A stretch of 6,467 nucleotides of DNA. Source: JBGTNQ01 sp038212375. GTDB taxonomy: Bacteria > Patescibacteriota > Minisyncoccia > Phycocordibacterales > Zambryskibacteraceae. Positions within the stretch are counted from its first letter, which is position 1. The number at the start of each line of letters is the position of its first letter. The DNA lies in NCBI GenBank assembly GCA_038212375.1, contig JBBQUO010000030.1:1-6467 (forward strand), written 5' to 3'. The position numbers were made by a program, and so were the translations under genes. The notes beneath the pieces were generated by a model, which made no database searches, was not told the DNA's origin, and saw nothing but the letters and a program-made list of their open reading frames with translations. Shown piece by piece: positions 1-4,757 of this stretch.

Positions 1-55
1 CCCCCGCAAAGTCAATGGACTCGTGCTCGGGACTTACGATGATTTTTGTTTCCAT
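1..55 (-). CDS. 5' end of an unidentified minus-strand gene (partial, runs off the left edge)
   Basis: An ATG at 55 on the minus strand opens a frame that stays open to the window edge and gives METKIIVSPEHESIDFAG. Eighteen codons are too few to assign a family. The codons look ordinary for this window, and the frame sits divergently from the DUF305 gene with a 73-nt intergenic region between them, a normal layout for two divergent genes. The sequence just upstream on the minus strand contains AAGGG about 9 nt before the ATG, a possible weak ribosome binding site. It could be a chance open stretch; only the sequence to the left would settle it. Confidence 0.4.
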   Translation of the reverse strand, partial: METKIIVSPEHESIDFAG

Positions 56-93
56 GTGCCCGACCCTTAATGGTGGGGCACTTCTTCTTTCCT

Positions 94-102
94 TGCTATA
101 CT
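94..102 (+). promoter_or_regulatory. Extended -10 promoter for the DUF305 gene
   Basis: TGCTATACT combines a TGn extension with a TATACT hexamer (97-102), five of six matches to the sigma-70 -10 consensus. No convincing -35 lies 16-18 bp upstream (the region is G-rich), as is usual for extended -10 promoters. Transcription would start near 109, leaving a leader of about 20 nt that lacks a Shine-Dalgarno sequence. The -10 overlaps a short inverted repeat (ATACT/AGTAT, 98-110) that might be an operator. Prediction from sequence only. Confidence 0.45.
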
Positions 103-128
103 ATGAGTATTAGCATTAACACAAACCT

Positions 129-497
129 ATGAATATAAAAGATAATGTATTTCTTGTTGGTATCATCGCATTGCTTCTTGGGTTCGGATTCGGTTACTAC
201 ACAGGGTCTGCAAACTCATCACATTATGGCAAATCTATGCATTCATCATCAAAGATGATGAATAACACTATGGAAGGCATGATGATGGACCTCGATGGAA
301 AAACTGGTGATGACCTCGACCTCGCATTTTTGAGTGGAATGATCGTGCACCATCAAGGAGCGGTAGAAATGTCGCAGACTCTAATCAAAGGGACGAAAAG
401 ACCAGAGCTTATAAAGTTTGGAAATGACATTATCACAGCTCAAGATAAAGAAATCCAAATGATGAAAGACTGGAGAAAGCAGTGGTTTAACCAGTAA
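129..497 (+). CDS. Membrane-anchored DUF305 protein with Met-rich linker
   Basis: This 122-residue protein has an N-terminal hydrophobic segment (residues 7-24, VFLVGIIALLLGFGFGYY) after a short charged start, most likely an uncleaved signal anchor that places the rest outside the membrane. Residues 37-53 form a Met/His-rich linker (MH, MM, M, MMM). The DUF305 core follows: SGMIVHHQGAVEMSQ at 69-83 with the paired histidines H74-H75, then the QDKEIQMMKDW helix at 105-115. DUF305 domains have a small ferritin-like helical fold, and some members, such as cyanobacterial CopM, bind copper. A metal-binding role on the cell surface is therefore plausible here but not shown. The domain looks complete as a single copy. 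No copper pump or regulator lies nearby. The ATG at 129 is the only good start, since it directly precedes the membrane segment. No Shine-Dalgarno is seen. Confidence 0.88.
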   Translation: MNIKDNVFLVGIIALLLGFGFGYYTGSANSSHYGKSMHSSSKMMNNTMEGMMMDLDGKTGDDLDLAFLSGMIVHHQGAVEMSQTLIKGTKRPELIKFGNDIITAQDKEIQMMKDWRKQWFNQ

Positions 498-546
498 CAT
501 CCTTATCCCCCTCCCTAGCGGCCTAATTCCCTTGAATAGAAAAGTA

Positions 547-555
547 TGCTATTGT
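547..555 (+). promoter_or_regulatory. Possible extended -10 promoter for the SWIB gene
   Basis: TGCTATTGT resembles the extended -10 upstream of the DUF305 gene (TGCTATACT): the same TGC extension followed by TATTGT, four of six matches to TATAAT. No clear -35 is present at the usual distance. Initiation near 562 would give a leader of about 55 nt, AT-rich at its start. The 118 nt between the DUF305 stop and the SWIB ATG hold nothing else I can support, including no convincing terminator after DUF305. Confidence 0.35.
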
Positions 556-615
556 GGGGAAAGTTAATAATAATTAATTCGGGCCAAGGCTCAGGCTGTG
601 GCTAGACAAAGAAAT

Positions 616-870
616 ATGGCTCAAACCAATTCAGCATTTATGAAACCGATGAAGATCAGTGAGGACCTCGCGAAAGTTATAGGCGCAGGGCCAATGCCAC
701 GATCTGAAGTTGTAAAAAAACTCTGGGTTTACATTAAAGAAAAGAATCTTCAGGATCCTAAGAACAAGCGAAACATCAATGCTGATGAGAACTTGAAAGC
801 AGTATTCGGAGGAAAAGAAATGGTAAACATGTTCGAAATGACTAAACTCGTTTCAAAGCACCTCTCATAA
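616..870 (+). CDS. Stand-alone SWIB/MDM2-domain protein
   Basis: This is an 84-residue protein made almost entirely of one SWIB (SWI complex BAF60b / MDM2-like) domain. Recognisable stretches are NSAFMKPM at 5-12, PMPRSEVVKKLWVYIKEKNLQD at 26-47, KRNINADENLKAVFGG at 51-66 and MFEMTKLVSKHL at 72-83. In eukaryotes the domain occurs in chromatin remodelling subunits. In bacteria it is found in Chlamydiae, sometimes fused to topoisomerase I, and as small single-domain proteins in many CPR genomes, where its job is unknown; a DNA- or nucleoid-associated role is only a guess. I chose the ATG at 616 because MAxTNSAFMKP resembles the usual beginning of these proteins. An in-frame GTG at 598, with AAGG 8 nt upstream, would add MARQRN and cannot be excluded. 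The gene is followed 17 nt later by a strong terminator, so it appears monocistronic. Confidence 0.9.
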   Translation: MAQTNSAFMKPMKISEDLAKVIGAGPMPRSEVVKKLWVYIKEKNLQDPKNKRNINADENLKAVFGGKEMVNMFEMTKLVSKHLS

Positions 871-887
871 TCTGAACCCTTGATTAT

Positions 888-919
888 AACAAAAACCCCA
901 CATGTGTGGGGTTTTTGTT
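888..919 (+). terminator. Rho-independent terminator after the SWIB gene
   Basis: A nearly perfect hairpin with a 14-bp stem (888-901 pairing with 906-919) and a 4-nt loop. The core is ACCCCACA/TGTGGGGT flanked by A5 on the left and TTTTTGTTT on the right. It begins 17 nt after the SWIB stop codon. The A-run on the left means it could also work on the opposite strand. Confidence 0.9.
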
Positions 920-977
920 TGCATAAAACTCCTAACGCAGTTAGTATAAAAACAGAGTTGTTCAAATCCACTCAACC

Positions 978-981
978 GGAG
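978..981 (+). promoter_or_regulatory. Ribosome binding site that sets the start of the Cys-rich gene
   Basis: GGAG lies 6 nt before the GTG at 988, the best-placed Shine-Dalgarno in the window. The open frame itself begins much earlier, inside the terminator at 888-919, so this motif is the main reason for choosing 988 as the start. A possible -10 for the same gene is TATAAA at 945-950, but no good -35 is correctly spaced, so I do not call a promoter. Confidence 0.5.
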
Positions 982-987
982 ATTCTT

Positions 988-1302
988 GTGTCACTTCGTC
1001 ATCGAGTGAAAGAAGAGAAAGTTTCTGAAATCCCTCTCGGATACCTAAATGAGGTATGCAAAAAGGGACAATCTGGAGCTTGTACCTGCCTTGGTTACAG
1101 CTTCACGCAACAGCACCCAGTCTGTCTCAGAAATAACCCCTCAGCGCTCGCGAAGCGTGACATTTCCGTGACAGCTACGGGCAAGCAGTATGAAACCTGC
1201 AGTGGAGCTCCAGAGCATCGCCAGATGACGAAGAATGAGCTCGTTGAGCTCAACGAGCTCAAACCTACCAGGCGCCTTGTTGGGATTACGATCGTGCTAT
1301 AA
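988..1302 (+). CDS. Small cysteine-rich protein, family not firmly recognised
   Basis: From the GTG at 988 the frame encodes 104 residues. Five cysteines are arranged as C24-x7-C32-x-C34-x11-C46-x24-C71, within segments such as CKKGQSGACTCLGY (24-37) and TATGKQYETCSG (62-73). That layout suggests a small metal-binding or disulfide-stabilised domain. It loosely recalls short bacterial proteins with a C-x2-GQ...C...L...C...A.GDNC.G pattern, but this is from memory and unconfirmed. No signal peptide or membrane segment is visible. The C-terminal tail (80-104) is charged, then hydrophobic, and contains ELVELNEL encoded by a perfect palindrome. Support for a real gene comes from the ideal GGAG spacing, normal codon use, and a strong terminator 5 nt after the stop. 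Against it are the GTG start and the lack of a clear promoter. A structured RNA is the main alternative. Confidence 0.6.
   Translation: MSLRHRVKEEKVSEIPLGYLNEVCKKGQSGACTCLGYSFTQQHPVCLRNNPSALAKRDISVTATGKQYETCSGAPEHRQMTKNELVELNELKPTRRLVGITIVL
1236..1261. repeat. Perfect 26-bp palindrome with three GAGCTC units
   Basis: The segment reads identically on both strands with no mismatch, centred between 1248 and 1249. It is built from GAGCTC, GTT, GAGCTC, AAC, GAGCTC plus one flanking T/A pair. It lies within the 3' part of the Cys-rich gene, where it encodes the ELVELNEL stretch. It could be a dimeric protein binding site, form an RNA hairpin, or be a by-product of the EL repeat in the protein. Confidence 0.85.
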
Positions 1303-1307
1303 CAACC

Positions 1308-1338
1308 CCCCCCGCTTTCCTTTTTGGAAAGCGGGGGG
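1308..1338. terminator. Bidirectional terminator between convergent genes
   Basis: A 13-bp GC-rich stem (1308-1320 with 1326-1338, CCCCCCGCTTTCC/GGAAAGCGGGGGG) closes a T5 loop. On the plus strand it follows the Cys-rich gene by a few bases and leads into TTAGTTTGTT. On the minus strand it lies about 45 nt beyond the stop of the PH-AlbA_2 gene, with a weaker T-rich tail. The left arm has eight C residues against six G on the right, so two C can bulge or shift register. No gene occupies 1303-1383. Confidence 0.88.
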
Positions 1339-1383
1339 TTAGTTTGTTATATCTTTCTAATCTTGTATCAAAAGCTATTCTTC

Positions 1384-2385
1384 TTATCCTTTTTTCCAAT
1401 GCGATTCAATATACGAGTTAACCTCACTTATCTTGAGCTGACTCGTCGTATTACCAGTACGGATGAAGAATTCTTCATCACCGTGTGCTTTTAAATATAC
1501 GGGCTTTGGACTCGGATCAACTTCGATAAGACAAACGTCATTTTCTTCGATTTTTTCAAATGAGCATTTCACGAACTGACGAAATTCAGCCCCCATCATG
1601 TTTTTCATGATGGTATTGAAATGATTTTCAAATCCATCTCGATCTTTGCGAACCAAAGTGTGATAATCGTCTTCAAGACCATAGATCTTGCCATTATCTG
1701 TTACACCAACAATAAGATTTCCCCCATCAGAGTTGAGAAATGCAGCAATAGTTTTCATGACGGCCTTTTCGAGCACTTTGTTTACATCTTTAGTCTTTCC
1801 GTCGTAACGAAAAGTCTGTTTCAGCTCAAGTTTTGAGTGTTCACCTTCAAGTACAAGATCGAGAATAGAAACTACTTTTTGTGAGTACTTTTTATTCTCA
1901 AGAGCATTATCGATTGCTTCTTTAATAAGATTTCCATAAATTTCTGCTGTTTCAATACTGGGGATTACAAAGCCGTCCTTTTTAACTCCATTTCCGTTAT
2001 TGAGAATGAGGCTACCGTATCCAAATAGAAAATCTAAAAGGCCTTTTTTATATTCCACTGATGAAACATTTTTAAGCATAATAGATCGCTCAGTGGTAAA
2101 TATAAATCCTTTTCGATGAATAATTTCTTTTTCTTTCAGGCGATATTCTTCGCTTCTCCAACTGAGGAATGTCAGCACTGTGATGAGTAGTTGCATAATA
2201 GATGCTACAAGAACAAGAAAGATATCGTACCTGAATATTCCCCCGATCGGAGAGTGAGTATACAGATCCTGATAGTTTGCCAAATAAGAAACACAAAACA
2301 ACGAAAGACTTATCACAAGCTCAACTTGGACAATTTTCTTGATAAGTATGACGGAGCTTTGTTTGATAATGACGGGGAACTTCAT
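1384..2385 (-). CDS. Membrane protein with PH-like domain fused to a Schlafen-type AlbA_2 domain
   Basis: The 333-residue protein has two hydrophobic segments (about 13-37 and 53-76). They are followed by a bacterial PH-like region of the YdbS/YdbT type (about 79-157; EEYRLKEKEIIHRKG, then SIMLKNVSSVEYKKG and FLFGYGSLIL). The C-terminal half (about 172-330) is a Schlafen AlbA_2 domain: EHSKLELKQTF at 182-192, KTIAAFLNSDGGNLIVGVTD at 211-230, GKIYGLEDD at 232-240, and FFIRTGNTTSQL at 306-317. AlbA_2 domains bind nucleic acids. In mammalian Schlafens an E-x4-E...D set makes an RNase site; E182, E187 and D230 here lie in comparable places, so nuclease activity is possible but inferred. Both domains should face the cytoplasm. 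The start codon overlaps the ligase stop by 4 nt (ATGA), implying translational coupling. The individual domain calls are firmer than any overall function. Confidence 0.85.
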   Translation of the reverse strand: MKFPVIIKQSSVILIKKIVQVELVISLSLFCVSYLANYQDLYTHSPIGGIFRYDIFLVLVASIMQLLITVLTFLSWRSEEYRLKEKEIIHRKGFIFTTERSIMLKNVSSVEYKKGLLDFLFGYGSLILNNGNGVKKDGFVIPSIETAEIYGNLIKEAIDNALENKKYSQKVVSILDLVLEGEHSKLELKQTFRYDGKTKDVNKVLEKAVMKTIAAFLNSDGGNLIVGVTDNGKIYGLEDDYHTLVRKDRDGFENHFNTIMKNMMGAEFRQFVKCSFEKIEENDVCLIEVDPSPKPVYLKAHGDEEFFIRTGNTTSQLKISEVNSYIESHWKKG

Positions 2386-3368
2386 CTGTTCTCGAGAGCT
2401 AAGCTAAGTACATGATCAATAAAGTCTTCCATAGAAATATTAGCGGTTTTGAGTGCTTTTGGTAATAGTGATTGTTCTGTAAGTCCTGGGAGAGAATTGA
2501 CCTCAAGAAGGTAGATGCCTCGTGTTGGGTGGATGATCATATCAGTAGCTGAGTAGTGACGAAGATTAAAGTGTTTGTGCACAGAAAGCGCAAGCTTTTG
2601 TACCAGATCTTTGACCTCAAGACTGAGCGGTGCAGGACAAACATCTTCATGAGCCCCACTCAACTTGTCTTCATAGGTAAGTATGCCTCTTTCGTTTTGT
2701 TTTGGTGCAATAGGATGGAGCGAGAAGAGCTTCTGTCCATCCCTACCTTCAATAACCCCACACATAACTTCGACACCTGCAATATACTCCTCAACAATCA
2801 CGGGACCTCCATGCCGAAATGCCTTTTCTACTCCATTTTTAAAACTTTCGAAGCTACCTGCGAATGAAAGTGCAATAGAAGACCCTCCACTTATAGGCTT
2901 TACGACAGAAGGTTGAGGAATTGACTGAAATGTATCAATGAGAGTTGCAAGTGTATTGTTCTTTGGGTGCAAAACTACATATTCTGGAGTTTTCAAGTCA
3001 TGATATTGAAATAATGCTTTTGAGACGTTCTTATTCATCCCAAGACTACTTGAAAATGAATTTGAACCAGTAAAACGAACTCCGAATGTACGCAAAATTT
3101 GTTGGACTTTTCCGTCCTCTCCGTAGCTACCGTGAAGTGCATTCCATACTACATCCACTTTTGAAAAAACCTTTGGATAGCTTTCAGTTCTACCCCCGAC
3201 ATGCCATTCTCCATCACGAGATACTAGGATATCGACTGGCACAAATTTGCCTGGTAGGTGCTTGAGCACATTTGCTCCAGTCTGAAGTGAGACAGCATAC
3301 TCGCTTGAAGGTCCACCCCGCAAAACTCCAACACGTATTTTATTTCGATCGAGAAGGTTTGTAGACAT
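2382..3368 (-). CDS. ddl: D-alanine--D-alanine ligase-like ATP-grasp enzyme
   Basis: The 328-residue protein carries the Ddl motifs in order (numbered from the ATG at 3368): GGPSSEYAVSL (18-28, including the conserved Glu23), LHGSYGEDGKVQ (78-89), GMNK (110-113), KPISGGSS (157-164), EEYIAGVE (193-200) and LLEVNSLPGLTEQSLLP (287-303). Ddl joins two D-alanines using ATP in the cytoplasm to supply the end of the peptidoglycan stem peptide. Length fits the family. Two usually conserved positions differ: KL (235-236) where E. coli DdlB has Lys215-Tyr216, and Ala274 where DdlB has Arg255. Substrate choice or rate may therefore be altered. An upstream ATG at 3392 would add eight residues, but a TATAAT lies between the two, so I prefer 3368. 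The gene lies 76 nt after uvrC and overlaps the following gene by 4 nt. Confidence 0.9.
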   Translation of the reverse strand: MSTNLLDRNKIRVGVLRGGPSSEYAVSLQTGANVLKHLPGKFVPVDILVSRDGEWHVGGRTESYPKVFSKVDVVWNALHGSYGEDGKVQQILRTFGVRFTGSNSFSSSLGMNKNVSKALFQYHDLKTPEYVVLHPKNNTLATLIDTFQSIPQPSVVKPISGGSSIALSFAGSFESFKNGVEKAFRHGGPVIVEEYIAGVEVMCGVIEGRDGQKLFSLHPIAPKQNERGILTYEDKLSGAHEDVCPAPLSLEVKDLVQKLALSVHKHFNLRHYSATDMIIHPTRGIYLLEVNSLPGLTEQSLLPKALKTANISMEDFIDHVLSLALENR

Positions 3369-3374
3369 GGAACA

Positions 3375-3402
3375 ATTATATCGTTCTTTCATTTATCTTC
3401 AA
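3375..3402 (-). promoter_or_regulatory. Sigma-70-type promoter for a leaderless ddl mRNA
   Basis: On the minus strand, TTGAAG (3397-3402) and a perfect TATAAT (3375-3380) are separated by 16 bp. Only six bases lie between the -10 and the ATG at 3368, so the expected first transcribed base is the A of that ATG. This argues for a leaderless transcript and against the in-frame ATG at 3392, which lies inside the promoter. No Shine-Dalgarno precedes 3368, which agrees with leaderless initiation. Confidence 0.65.
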
Positions 3403-3419
3403 AACAACAACGTGGAAAC

Positions 3420-3439
3420 AAAAAAATGCTGTGCCAACA
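3420..3439 (-). terminator. Weak hairpin with T-run after uvrC
   Basis: On the minus strand, just after the uvrC stop, TGTTG-GCA-CAGCA can form a 5-bp stem with one G-T pair, followed by seven T. The stem is short, so termination would be partial at best. Its position between uvrC and the ddl promoter is consistent with a boundary between two transcription units. Confidence 0.3.
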
Positions 3440-3444
3440 ATAGA

Positions 3445-4731
3445 CTACTTCCTACCCAACATCCTTCTGCCCCTCAGATTGCGATGAAATGCGATCGCAA
3501 AACGATGAGCCTCAGCATTGAGAGATAGTATTTCTCGTTCATACTTCATGACTGTTGCTCTTTCCCCTACTATCTCGCGAGCCTTGTGTTTGTCATCTTT
3601 TACAACAGACGCAATTTCAATGATAAACCCTTTTTTCTCTAATACTTTTTTTGCAATATTCGTTTGTGCAGTGTTTCCATCGATTACAATAAGGCTTGGA
3701 AGTGGCCACTCAGCATGCCCGAGCCTGCGAGTCAGTAATTCAGCAAGGTTTTTCGTATCATCGACTGTTACTACCCCATCAGATCCTTTGATCGTAAATT
3801 TACGATATTCATTTTTTGAGAACTCACCATCTTCCATAACTACCATCACACCTACTGTCGAAGTGCCCGAAATATGTGCGATATCATATGCTTCGATTCG
3901 AAATGATGGGTCTCTTGAGAGAATACTGTCTTTTACGTTATCAGATTTAATCAGTCCAACATCACGGATATGGTCGAGTGCAAATATCGTACGCTTTACA
4001 TCTTCCGCTCTTTCAAATTCTCTGGCTTTTGCAAAGCTGCTCATTTCTTTTGTAAGACTTTTTTTCAGCTTCTCTGTTTTACCAGAGAAAAAAAGCTCAA
4101 GATGCTGAACGATTTTTTCGTATTGTTTCGAATGTATTTCTCCCGTGCACACTCCAGGACATAGCCCAATCTGCCGATTAAAGCACGGTTTAGGAATCAG
4201 AACCTTTTTGTTCTCGAGTTGAATGTCTGCAGGAATGCACTTAGAATCTCGGTAGGGGAAAATTTTCCGTACGATTTTCATTGCCTCCTTCAGTTGAGTG
4301 CCGTTTGGGAAAGGTCCGAAGATGTTTCGTACTTTTACATTCCCCACAGTGATCTTGCCTTGCAAAAGATTGCGTCCTCGTTCGATTGAAATACGAGGGA
4401 AATCTTCTTCGGTGATCACAACGTAGTTGTAGCTTTTATCATCTTTTTCGAGAGTGTTGTATGGAGGCTGCTCAGTTTTGATGGTGTAGGCTTCGAGGAT
4501 AAGCGCTTCAAGTACCGAAGGTGTGGTCGTATGATCAATCGATTCTGCTTCTGCAAGCATTTTGACAAGAAGTGGTCCCCTGGTTTCGATGAGGTCTGCA
4601 GAAAAGTAGCTTCGGACTCGGTCGCGCAATGAAGTGGCTTTGCCTACATACAAAATCTTCTTCCCTTTTTTGAAGAAATATATTCCTGGACCATCAGGAA
4701 GATCGAATTTTTGAAAATCTTGACCTATCAT
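3445..4731 (-). CDS. uvrC: Excinuclease ABC subunit C, short form without HhH domain
   Basis: UvrC makes both incisions around a DNA lesion handed over by UvrA-UvrB. The 428 residues hold a GIY-YIG nuclease domain (about 13-92; PGIYFF at 15-20, LYVGKA at 27-32, Glu80, PYN at 90-92). Next is a four-cysteine set C165-x17-C183-x7-C191-x3-C195, matching the family's cluster, a UVR-type UvrB-binding helix pair (about 222-255, AKAREFERAEDV), and an RNase H-like nuclease (about 278-420; Asp283 in AYDIAH, Asp324/325, Asp351 in IDGN, His409 in EAHRFAIAFHR). The protein ends right after that domain, so the paired helix-hairpin-helix found in typical UvrC of about 600 residues is missing. The stop is followed by unrelated sequence, and I see no frameshifted remnant. 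The start lies 26 nt after uvrA, and no strong Shine-Dalgarno is seen. Confidence 0.93.
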   Translation of the reverse strand: MIGQDFQKFDLPDGPGIYFFKKGKKILYVGKATSLRDRVRSYFSADLIETRGPLLVKMLAEAESIDHTTTPSVLEALILEAYTIKTEQPPYNTLEKDDKSYNYVVITEEDFPRISIERGRNLLQGKITVGNVKVRNIFGPFPNGTQLKEAMKIVRKIFPYRDSKCIPADIQLENKKVLIPKPCFNRQIGLCPGVCTGEIHSKQYEKIVQHLELFFSGKTEKLKKSLTKEMSSFAKAREFERAEDVKRTIFALDHIRDVGLIKSDNVKDSILSRDPSFRIEAYDIAHISGTSTVGVMVVMEDGEFSKNEYRKFTIKGSDGVVTVDDTKNLAELLTRRLGHAEWPLPSLIVIDGNTAQTNIAKKVLEKKGFIIEIASVVKDDKHKAREIVGERATVMKYEREILSLNAEAHRFAIAFHRNLRGRRMLGRK

Positions 4732-4757
4732 AATTTCGATTTTTCCACTTTATCAAA

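Noticed and set aside
750..971. Minus-strand open frame across the SWIB 3' end and its terminator
   Set aside because: It overlaps a well-supported SWIB gene and crosses the hairpin, with no ribosome binding site or domain.
880..987. An upstream extension of the Cys-rich reading frame, open from a TTG at 880
   Set aside because: It runs through the SWIB terminator hairpin, so those codons are most likely an open frame by chance. The GGAG-preceded GTG at 988 is a far better start.
920..1302. A structured RNA gene (tmRNA, RNase P RNA or similar) between the two terminators
   Set aside because: I could not find the conserved core of RNase P RNA or the tRNA-like end and tag frame of tmRNA. The coding signal looks better, although an unknown RNA is not excluded.
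1593..1613. CCATCATG-T5-CATGATGG hairpin as a terminator or regulatory site
   Set aside because: It lies inside the AlbA_2 coding region, has only 8 bp of mixed AT/GC stem and no following T-run. It is explained by the Met-Lys-Asn-Met-Met coding sequence.
2556..2916. Plus-strand open frames opposite ddl
   Set aside because: They are antisense to conserved Ddl motifs, have no start signals and no recognisable protein features.
3518..4108. Long plus-strand open frame opposite uvrC
   Set aside because: It is antisense to a strongly conserved UvrC with intact motifs, and its translation is Ser/Phe-rich without any domain, typical of an antisense shadow.
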